Assembly: GCA_030628805.1 (NCBI GenBank)
Contig: DAOVQG010000053.1
Span: 1 to 18,256 of the forward strand
Reading direction: 5' to 3'
Origin: JAGMDK01 sp023128695
GTDB lineage: Bacteria; Planctomycetota; Phycisphaerae; UBA1845; Fen-1342
Length of the DNA stretch: 18,256 nucleotides
Translations under genes and position numbers: made by a program
Notes under the pieces: model-generated
The model's input: the letters and a program-made list of their open reading frames with translations, nothing else
Database searches by the model: none
What the model was told of the DNA's origin: nothing
Shown: positions 9,501-15,415 of the stretch, piece by piece
Layout of the letters: each line of letters opens with the position of its first letter
Numbering within the stretch: position 1 is the stretch's first letter

Positions 9501-10559
9501 GCCAACAGTTCCAGCGTGCAGACCGACATCGGCATGCCGGTGACGATCGAGCTGGTGGCGACCGACGACGGTTTGCCGGACCCGCCCGCCGAGTTGACCT
9601 ATATTGTCGTCTCGCTGCCGACCCACGGCTACCTGACCGACGCCTGGTGCGGCCCGATCACGACGGTGCCGCACACGGTGTGTGACATCAATCACCTGCT
9701 GGTCTACCATCCGGACGCGTGGTACGGCGGGCCGGACAGCTTCCAGTGGAAGGCGAACGACGGCGGCCTGCCGCCGGAGGGCGGCGACTCGAACATCGCC
9801 ACGGTGTCGATCACGGTCGGCGGGCCGCAAGTGATCCACAACTTCCCGCTCGACATCGATCCCGGGTGGACGACCCAGAGCCAGTGGGCATTCGGGACGC
9901 CGACCGGCGGCGGGAGTCACAACAACGACCCGACCAGCGGTCATACGGGCAGTAACGTCTACGGCTACAACCTGAACGGCGACTACACCGACAACATGGC
10001 GCGGTACTACCTGACGACCGCACCGCTGGACTGCTCCGAGGCGACCGAAGTCACGCTGAAGTTCTGGCGCTGGCTGGGCGTCGAGTCGGCCTCCTTTGAT
10101 CATGCCGGTGTGGAAGTCTCCACCAATGGTGCGACCTGGACCAGTGTCTGGGAGCATATGGGCGGCTCCTTCTGCGACTCGTCGTGGTCACAGTACGAGT
10201 ACGACATCTCGGCCGTCGCCGACAACCAGCCGAAGGTCTACATCCGCTGGGCGATGGGGACGACGGACGGCTCGGTCACGTACCCGGGCTGGAACATCGA
10301 CGACATCGAGATTTGGGGCGTGGTGCCGGTGGCGCCGCCGATCTGCCCCGGCGACAGCAACTGCGACGATGAGGTTAACTGGCGCGACGTGGACTATTTC
10401 GTGGCGGCGATGAACGACGACGTGGCGAGCTGGTTGGCGATGTTCGCGCCCGGACAGCCGACGTGCCCGTACGAGAATAACGACGTGAACGGTGACGGGA
10501 CCGTAAACTGGCGCGACATCGATCCGCTCGTGGCGCTGCTGAATACGACGTGTCCGTAG
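6501..10559 (+). CDS. Secreted C25 (gingipain-like) cysteine peptidase with dockerin-like tail
   Basis: 1352 residues. Order of parts: signal peptide 1-28 (cut after LASA); C25-type propeptide about 50-235 with the EVGDPAIPVIRR motif; caspase-fold peptidase about 255-590, with LLVGD (317-321), His454 in FSGHGG and Cys488 in FSCSTGDY as catalytic dyad; an Ig-like domain about 595-700; a fibronectin-III-like domain about 705-800; a beta-sandwich with VGSNGYLTFGG about 805-995; a cadherin-like domain about 998-1107; a jelly-roll-like module about 1110-1273 ending in GWNIDDIEIW; and a two-loop dockerin/EF-hand-like tail 1282-1352. C25 enzymes cut after Arg or Lys in gingipains; specificity here is unknown. 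Likely exported and cell-surface or secreted. A same-strand paralogue follows. Long antisense frames across it are compositional shadows. Confidence 0.9.
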   Translation: MQKPSRVVRMGTVAAAAVLFMSAGLASAGTWLKIDTLGNVMSKDPAAASAAILTVEASDLTGLTVRVQTSGLELRPHEETKVDQFVEVTWPEAQVYGEVGDPAIPVIRRAFAAPAGASVSLAVYAGTAVTIDTQVAGTNLLLWPAQDPLPKVPGARENTIFRYNKAEAYTINTDLPEQRVVVQEVGIIRSQRLFQLEIFPVAYNPMKQTLTFYRDITVDIQFDGGFIPRDAVNPAPGFGKVILNPEVLPLVAQRGSGNYLIVVADTFSSAITSFANAKAAQGYTIFTYSVPAGTSNTVIKNYIQTQYNGENPPDYVLLVGDTNLVPHWVGSGTGSPDTDLNYVCVEGSDYFPDIAIGRFPARTSTQLQDIVDKTLYYENGPLADPDYVKRACFMASTDNYEISEGTHNYVIDNYMSDPEEWDVDKLYTVTYGATTQDVRDSFNSGRFYGVFSGHGGPTGWGDGPPFYQSDVAALTNENMYAFICSFSCSTGDYAGTTECFMETWVLEPIKAGICSWGSSVSSYWTEDDILEKVLFDAIFDENQPEVAKEAGPIYNETKLRYFAHFGDSGMTRRYFEMYNLMGDPALAFPGQCSDAGTIVLDSPKYACEDTVGITVADCGLNTDDNVIETVLVDIESDSETGEQVLLTETNPSSAVFSGSIDVSATNAPGVLLVAANDTITATYIDADDGQGNYNVVVTADAVVDCTPPVISNVQAINIEPRSATVTFDSNEMARGVVYYGLSCGSLPDSAGGGFALSPTVDLSGLQDDTPYFYIVEAYDEAGNMTLDDNGGACYTFTTPGVPDFFTEQDPGDLDGLNLLFVPNGSNDFYMGCVTPITALPTDPAGGNSLSLSDDDSELVSPSGTVYLYGTSYNSFYVGSNGYLTFGGSDTEYNESLEDHFDMPRVSALFDDLNPSSGGTVSWKDMGDRVAVTWQNVPEYNSSNSNTFQVELFYDGSISISQLGIASSDHIVGLSEGEGLSPDFYPSDLSNMGSCGPRPPTANSSSVQTDIGMPVTIELVATDDGLPDPPAELTYIVVSLPTHGYLTDAWCGPITTVPHTVCDINHLLVYHPDAWYGGPDSFQWKANDGGLPPEGGDSNIATVSITVGGPQVIHNFPLDIDPGWTTQSQWAFGTPTGGGSHNNDPTSGHTGSNVYGYNLNGDYTDNMARYYLTTAPLDCSEATEVTLKFWRWLGVESASFDHAGVEVSTNGATWTSVWEHMGGSFCDSSWSQYEYDISAVADNQPKVYIRWAMGTTDGSVTYPGWNIDDIEIWGVVPVAPPICPGDSNCDDEVNWRDVDYFVAAMNDDVASWLAMFAPGQPTCPYENNDVNGDGTVNWRDIDPLVALLNTTCP

Positions 10560-10570
10560 GGAAGGAGCGG

Positions 10571-10647
10571 TCAGCGGTCAGCGATCAGCTTTCAGCTTTC
10601 AGCGATCAGCAGTCAGCTTTCAGCGATCAGCAGTCAGCTTTCAGCGA
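10571..10647 (+). repeat. Tandem heptamer (TCAGCNN) array after the first C25 gene
   Basis: Eleven 7-base units in a row: TCAGCGG, TCAGCGA, TCAGCTT and TCAGCAG types. It begins 11 bases after the stop codon and runs directly into a remnant of a dockerin tail. It is the same family as the array inside the DUF58 gene at 1509-1578. Confidence 0.9.
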
Positions 10648-10684
10648 TCCGCTGGCGACGTTGATGAATACAACGCGTCCGTAG
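10646..10684 (+). pseudogene. Remnant of a fourth dockerin-tail coding end
   Basis: Thirteen codons reading DPLATLMNTTRP and a TAG, matching the last residues of the gene upstream (DPLVALLNTTCP and TAG) codon for codon, with 32 of 39 bases identical. The conserved cysteine codon TGT has become CGT. No other part of the tail is present: to the left the sequence turns at once into the heptamer array. It is either the last scrap of a lost paralogue or a duplicated 3' end split by the array. Confidence 0.75.
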
Positions 10685-10701
10685 GCTAAACGATGTAGTG
10701 C

Positions 10702-10749
10702 GAGAAAGGATTCTTGCACCAGCGTGAGAAAGGATTCTCGCACCAGCGT
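10702..10749. repeat. Two tandem 24-bp units with small stems
   Basis: The unit GAGAAAGGATTCT(T/C)GCACCAGCGT occurs at 10702-10725 and 10726-10749 with one difference. Each unit can fold through GAGAA-AGGA-TTCTC (with one G-T pair in the first). It is part of the 332-bp gap between the C25 genes, which otherwise holds the arrays described next to it. Confidence 0.8.
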
Positions 10750-10774
10750 GTGCCACATAATGTGACATAACCCG

Positions 10775-10820
10775 AAGAGCCGCGGACTTCAGTCCGCGCG
10801 GGCTGAAGCCCGCGGTTCTT
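10775..10820. repeat. Cloverleaf-like palindromic repeat
   Basis: Outer arms AAGAGCCGCGG and CCGCGGTTCTT pair with one mismatch, and enclose two perfect small hairpins, GCGGACT-TC-AGTCCGC and CGGGCT-GA-AGCCCG. It resembles REP-type elements and could stop or stabilise transcripts of the upstream gene (inference). Confidence 0.75.
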
Positions 10821-10891
10821 CCGCGAGACGTTAGACAGGTCTCATACAGAGAGGCTGCTACCTAGGGTAACTATTACAAGGAGAAGCTGCT

Positions 10892-13800
10892 ATGAGGAAC
10901 ACAGAACCTATCATCTGGCTGACACGGCTGTGCCTGGTGGCGTTGCTCGCGGTCTGCGCGGCGGAAGCGCCGGCCGGAAGCCAAGGCCATACTGCCGACG
11001 CGGTCAGCGCGACAGTCTTGGAGAACACGCCGGACCGCGTGTTGATTCGGTATTCGTTCAACCCGCCGACCATGGAAACGGTGCAAATCGACGGGCGGAA
11101 GTACGTGGAGCTTGCGCTGGGCAAGGAAAGCCTAATGAAGGTAGCCGGGGCGCCGGAAGTGCCCAACGTGTGCGAGAGCGTCATCGTGGGCGACCTGGGG
11201 AAGGTCAAAGTCAATGTGCTCGGCGCCACCTACACGGACTTTGAGGGACTTGTACCGGTCCCGTCCAAGGGATTCATCCTGCGCAGAGTGAACCCGGACG
11301 ACGTGCCGTATACGTTTGGGCCGGAGTACGCGGAGGATGCGTTCTTCCCCGCCGAGGTGGCACAGGTGCGGACGCCGTATATCCAGCGTGACTTCCGCGC
11401 CGTGGTGTTGGAGACGCATCCGGTGCAGAGCAATCCGTCAACCGGCACGCTGCGCGTGTACCGTGACCTGCTGGTCGAGGTGATCACCGAGGGCGGCGGC
11501 GGCATAAATGAGTTTGATCGCCGCTCGTGGAACGGGAAGATCGATCCGTCGTTCGGAGCGATCTACCGGAACCATTTCCTCAATTATGCAGAGGCGCTCC
11601 AACGATACGCCCCGCTCGACGAAGTGGGCGACCTGCTGGTCATCTGCCACGATGCCTGGCTGCCGAATATCGCACCGTTGGTGACGCATAAGAATAACCG
11701 GGGCATCCCGACGACGGCCGTCGGGGTCTCGACCATTCCGGGCGGGAACGACGCCACCGCGATCAAGAACTATATCCAGAACCTCTACAACACGACCGAT
11801 CTGGCTTTTGTCCTGCTCGTGGGGGACATCGCCCAGGTGGCTTCACCGACCGCATCCGGCGGCGCCTCGGACCCGTCGTATGCCAAGCTGGCCGGCGGGG
11901 ACGATTATCCCGAGATCATGGTGGGACGTTACTCGGCGGAAAACACTGCTCAAGTCGACACCCAGGTCACGCGGACGATCACCTATGAGACCACCCCGGC
12001 TCCCACGCAGGACTGGTTCTGGCGCGGGACCGGCATCGCCTCCGCCCAGGGTGCCGGCCAGGGTGACGAGGGCCAGGCCGACTGGGTACACATGGACGAA
12101 ATCCGCGACTGGCTGATGGCGTTCGGCTACACCGAGGTGGACCAGTTTAATGACTCGAATCCCACCCCGCCGACGGCCGCGGACGTTACTGTCGCGGTCA
12201 ACGCCGGCCGCGGGATCATCAACTACTGCGGGCACGGCTCGATGACCTCTTGGGCCACCAGCGGCTTCGACATCAACGACATCGACGCCCTGGTCAACGA
12301 CGATATGCTGCCATTCATCGTGACCGTGGCGTGCAACAACGGGGAGTTCGACAGCGGCACCTGCTTCGCCGAGGCCTGGCTGCGGGCGACCAACGGGGCA
12401 GCCCCCACCGGCGCCATCGGCTGCTACGCCTCGAGCATCGGCCAGTCGTGGGCCCCGCCGATGGAAGCCCAGGACGAATTCAACCTCTTGCTCTGTGCCG
12501 AATCGTACATCAGCTACGGCGCCCTGTGCTTCGCGGGCTCGTGCTCGATGATGGACGACTACGACGCGGGCGGCATCGATATGTTCAACACCTGGATCCT
12601 CTTCGGCGACCCGTCCTTGCTGATCGCGGTAACCTGTACCTCGACCGGCACGATCGCGCTGGACAGCCCGAAGTACGCCTGCTCCGACACGGCGACGATC
12701 ACCGTCATCGATTGTGATTTGAACCTCGACGACCTGGTGGAAGACACGGTCCTGGTGGACATCGAGTCGACCTCCGAGCCGACGCCCGAAAGCGTCCTGC
12801 TGACGGAGATCGGCCCGGCCAGCGGCCAGTTCGCCGGCAGCATTCCGCTCGATACGACCAATAGTCCCGGCGTACTGTGGGTGGCTCCGGGTGACACGGT
12901 CACGGCGACGTATATCGACGCCGACGACGGCCAGGGCAACTACAACGTCGTGCTCACGGCGACCGCCGTCGTGGACTGCACGCCGCCGACGATCAGCAAC
13001 GTGCAGACGATCAACATTGACCCGCGCGACGCGGACGTCACCTTCGACTGCGACGAGCCGGCCCTGGGTACCGTCCATTACGGGCTGAGTTGCGGGTCGT
13101 TGACGGAAACAGCCCTGGGGGTCGGCTACGCGATGTCGCCCACCGTCCACCTGGCGAATTTGCAGATCAACACCCCGTATTTCTACATCGTCGAGGCCGC
13201 GGACGAAGCCGGGAACGTCACGATCGACGACAACGGCGGCGCGTGCTACACGTTCAGCACCCCGGACGTGCCCGATTACTTCACCGAGCTGTTTGCCAGC
13301 GGCAACGATCTGGAAGGCCTAAGCCTGATCTTCACACCCGATGGCTCGAACAATTATTACTCCGGCTGCGTCGAGCCGATCATCGCGCTGCCCACCGATC
13401 CGACCGGCGGCGCGACCCTCACGCTCAGCGACGATGACAACGAGATGATTAGTTTCAGCGGCGGAGTCCAGGTCTTGCTCTACGGCAGCGCCTATAGCTC
13501 GTGCTACGTCGGGAGTAACGGCTACGTCACCTTCGGCGGCGGCGACACCGATTACTCCGAGACGCTCGAGGAGCACTTCAACCTGCCGCGGATTTCCGGC
13601 TTGTACGACGACCTGAACCCCAGCAGCGGCGGGACGGTCAGTTGGAAGGAAACGGTCGATCGCGTGGCGGTAACGTGGGAAGACGTGCCGCAATACTCGG
13701 GCACGGACGCCAACACGTTCCAGATCGAGATGTTCTTCGACGGCATGATCACGATCACGTGCCTCTCGCTCGACGCCGCGGACGGGCTGTGCGGCTTGTC

Positions 13801-14950
13801 CGAAGGCAACGGGCTTGACCCGAGCTTCTACATGTCGGATCTGTCGGCGATGGGGAGCTGCGGGCCGCGTCCGCCGACCGCCAGCAGTGCCAGCGTGCAG
13901 ACCGCGATCGGCACGCCGGTGACGATTGACCTGATGGCGGGTGACGACGGGCTGCCCGATCCGCCGGCGGCTCTGACGTACATTGTCACGTCGCTGCCGG
14001 CGCACGGCACTCTGACCGACCTGATGGCCGGCGTGATTACGAGCGTGCCGTACACCCTCGCCAGCGGCGGCAATCGGGTCGTGTACACCCCGAGTGCCTG
14101 GTACGCCGGCCCGGACGGCTTCCACTTCAAGGCCAACGACGGCGGCATCCCACCCGAGGGCGGCGATTCCAACATCGCCGCCATCTCGATCACCGTCGGC
14201 GGGCCGGCGATGATCTACAGCTTCCCGCTCGATACCGACCCCGGCTGGCCGACCAGCGGCGAGTGGGCCTTCGGTGCGCCGACCGGTCAAGGCGCCTCCC
14301 AATACGGCAACCCCGATCCGACCAGCGGTGCCACGGGCAACTATGTCTACGGTGTGAACCTCTACGGCGATTACTCGATCACCCCGGGTGGACCGTACTA
14401 TGTTACGCTTGGTCCGCTGGATTTGAGCACCGCCACGGGCGTCGAGCTGAAGTTCCAGCGCTGGTTGAACACGGATTATCAGAACTACGCCTATGCCACG
14501 ATTGACGTGTCGAACAACGGTTCAACCTGGGTCAATACCTGGGACAACGGGCACAGCCCGATCACGGATAGTGCCTGGGCGCTGTACCAATATGACATCT
14601 CGGCCGTCGCCGACAATCAGGCGAAGGTCTACGTCCGCTGGGGCTACGAGATCGGTACCGGCGCGTTCGCCTACTCGGGCTGGAACATCGACGACATCGA
14701 GATCTGGGGCGTGGTGCCGATCGTGCCGCCGATCTGCCCCGGCGACAGCAACTGCGACGGCGAGGTCTCCTGGCGTGATGTGGATTACTTCGTCGCGGGC
14801 ATCAACGACAACTTGGCGGGCTGGGTAGCGATGTTCGCCCCCGGCCAGCCGACGTGCCCGTACGAGAACAACGATGTAAACGATGACGGCTCCGTCAACT
14901 GGCGCGACATCGATCCGCTGGTCGACCTGATGAACACGACCTGCCCGTAA
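10892..14950 (+). CDS. Second secreted C25 (gingipain-like) cysteine peptidase with dockerin-like tail
   Basis: 1352 residues, the same length as the upstream paralogue. AAGGAG (10878-10883) lies 8 bases before the ATG. Parts: signal peptide about 1-28; propeptide-like region to about 235; caspase-fold peptidase about 240-578 with LLVGD (308-312), His448 in CGHGSMTSW and Cys481 in VTVACNNGEF, closer to classical gingipain motifs than the first copy; then Ig-like (about 585-690), fibronectin-III-like (695-790), VGSNGYVTFGG beta-sandwich (800-990), cadherin-like (993-1103), jelly-roll-like (1105-1273, GWNIDDIEIW) and two-loop dockerin-like tail (1282-1352). From residue about 583 it follows the first copy closely, also at DNA level; the catalytic half differs far more. 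Likely exported; substrate unknown. Confidence 0.9.
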   Translation: MRNTEPIIWLTRLCLVALLAVCAAEAPAGSQGHTADAVSATVLENTPDRVLIRYSFNPPTMETVQIDGRKYVELALGKESLMKVAGAPEVPNVCESVIVGDLGKVKVNVLGATYTDFEGLVPVPSKGFILRRVNPDDVPYTFGPEYAEDAFFPAEVAQVRTPYIQRDFRAVVLETHPVQSNPSTGTLRVYRDLLVEVITEGGGGINEFDRRSWNGKIDPSFGAIYRNHFLNYAEALQRYAPLDEVGDLLVICHDAWLPNIAPLVTHKNNRGIPTTAVGVSTIPGGNDATAIKNYIQNLYNTTDLAFVLLVGDIAQVASPTASGGASDPSYAKLAGGDDYPEIMVGRYSAENTAQVDTQVTRTITYETTPAPTQDWFWRGTGIASAQGAGQGDEGQADWVHMDEIRDWLMAFGYTEVDQFNDSNPTPPTAADVTVAVNAGRGIINYCGHGSMTSWATSGFDINDIDALVNDDMLPFIVTVACNNGEFDSGTCFAEAWLRATNGAAPTGAIGCYASSIGQSWAPPMEAQDEFNLLLCAESYISYGALCFAGSCSMMDDYDAGGIDMFNTWILFGDPSLLIAVTCTSTGTIALDSPKYACSDTATITVIDCDLNLDDLVEDTVLVDIESTSEPTPESVLLTEIGPASGQFAGSIPLDTTNSPGVLWVAPGDTVTATYIDADDGQGNYNVVLTATAVVDCTPPTISNVQTINIDPRDADVTFDCDEPALGTVHYGLSCGSLTETALGVGYAMSPTVHLANLQINTPYFYIVEAADEAGNVTIDDNGGACYTFSTPDVPDYFTELFASGNDLEGLSLIFTPDGSNNYYSGCVEPIIALPTDPTGGATLTLSDDDNEMISFSGGVQVLLYGSAYSSCYVGSNGYVTFGGGDTDYSETLEEHFNLPRISGLYDDLNPSSGGTVSWKETVDRVAVTWEDVPQYSGTDANTFQIEMFFDGMITITCLSLDAADGLCGLSEGNGLDPSFYMSDLSAMGSCGPRPPTASSASVQTAIGTPVTIDLMAGDDGLPDPPAALTYIVTSLPAHGTLTDLMAGVITSVPYTLASGGNRVVYTPSAWYAGPDGFHFKANDGGIPPEGGDSNIAAISITVGGPAMIYSFPLDTDPGWPTSGEWAFGAPTGQGASQYGNPDPTSGATGNYVYGVNLYGDYSITPGGPYYVTLGPLDLSTATGVELKFQRWLNTDYQNYAYATIDVSNNGSTWVNTWDNGHSPITDSAWALYQYDISAVADNQAKVYVRWGYEIGTGAFAYSGWNIDDIEIWGVVPIVPPICPGDSNCDGEVSWRDVDYFVAGINDNLAGWVAMFAPGQPTCPYENNDVNDDGSVNWRDIDPLVDLMNTTCP

Positions 14951-15002
14951 TAAAGTGAGTAGCGAGTTGGCGGAGCGCACACGTAGCACCAGCATGTGTA
15001 GC

Positions 15003-15021
15003 GGCCTGCGGCTCGCAGGCC
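15003..15021 (+). terminator. Hairpin after the second C25 gene
   Basis: GGCCTGCG-GCT-CGCAGGCC forms a perfect 8-bp stem with a 3-base loop, 52 bases after the stop. There is no T-run. It belongs with the palindromic words of this genome and may double as a 3'-end structure. Confidence 0.4.
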
Positions 15022-15194
15022 GGTGGGTGGCCCACCGTTAAAGGGCCTGTCGATTTAATGGAAAACACTCCTGAAAAAGTGCTTTTATGGCTATGTTGCC
15101 CCATCAATACCCCAGGTACGGATGGTGCAAGACACCCTTTCGTGAGGTTTTGTCATATTAAATCGACAGGCCCTAAAGCGATGGGCCACCCACC
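15022..15194. repeat. Older palindrome split by a mobile element
   Basis: GGTGGGTGGCCCA (15022-15034) and TGGGCCACCCACC (15182-15194) are perfect complements. Removing the element between them and one TAAA copy restores a compact hairpin with a loop of a few bases, so the palindrome existed before the insertion. Confidence 0.75.
15043..15173. mobile_element. 131-bp MITE-like element with 17-bp perfect terminal inverted repeats
   Basis: The ends GGGCCTGTCGATTTAAT (15043-15059) and ATTAAATCGACAGGCCC (15157-15173) are perfect inverted repeats, flanked by the direct repeat TAAA (15039-15042 and 15174-15177), a likely target duplication. The 97-bp interior is AT-richer than its surroundings and has no transposase. 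The end sequence and short duplication recall IS5-group elements, but that family call is a guess. It looks like an internally deleted, non-autonomous derivative moved in trans. Confidence 0.75.
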
Positions 15195-15241
15195 CTTGTC
15201 AACGCTGATTTGATGAGTTGCGTATCGATCAGAAAGTGTGC

Positions 15242-15259
15242 CACTGCTCTTGAGCAGTG
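15242..15259. repeat. Palindromic word CACTGCTC-TT-GAGCAGTG
   Basis: A perfect 8-bp stem with a 2-base loop, set in GTGTGCCACTGC...GTGCCC. It parallels the GTGGCACCGGC hairpins at 3020-3105: a GTG(C/G)CAC lead with a different stem. It lies upstream of the papain-like gene in a 465-bp gap otherwise taken up by the element and hairpin to its left. Confidence 0.6.
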
Positions 15260-15277
15260 CCCAGCTTCACCGAGCGC

Positions 15278-15306
15278 TGGAAACCAGAGGGCTGATTCGT
15301 TAGAAT
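15278..15306 (+). promoter_or_regulatory. Possible sigma70-type promoter of the C1A gene
   Basis: TGGAAA (15278-15283) and TAGAAT (15301-15306) are separated by 17 bases, matching consensus at 4 and 5 of 6 positions. A start near 15313 would leave a leader of about 100 bases. The -35 match is weak. Confidence 0.3.
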
Positions 15307-15415
15307 AAATACATGGAGGCGCGGAAGCGGCAATTTCCAACAGATACACTTCCGACATAGATGTAGTATGGCATCAAACGAACCACCCTCGTCCACACCT
15401 AGAAGGGAAGCAACC

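Noticed and set aside
7128..10157. 1009-codon open frame on the minus strand inside the first C25 gene
   Set aside because: It is a compositional shadow of a GC-rich gene: Arg/Val/Asp/His-rich, no domain, no ribosome site, and it mirrors a well-supported plus-strand gene.
10571..10647. Possible regulator binding array (iterons)
   Set aside because: The same heptamers occur inside a coding region, and there is no replication or regulator gene nearby; a dispersed simple repeat explains it better.
11843..14302. Minus-strand open frames of 435 and 327 codons opposite the second C25 gene
   Set aside because: Same reason: antisense shadows with low-complexity Arg/Gly/Val-rich translation.
15058..15213. 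About 51-codon frame starting at the left end of the MITE-like element
   Set aside because: It begins in the terminal inverted repeat and runs through the element into flanking DNA; no transposase motif.
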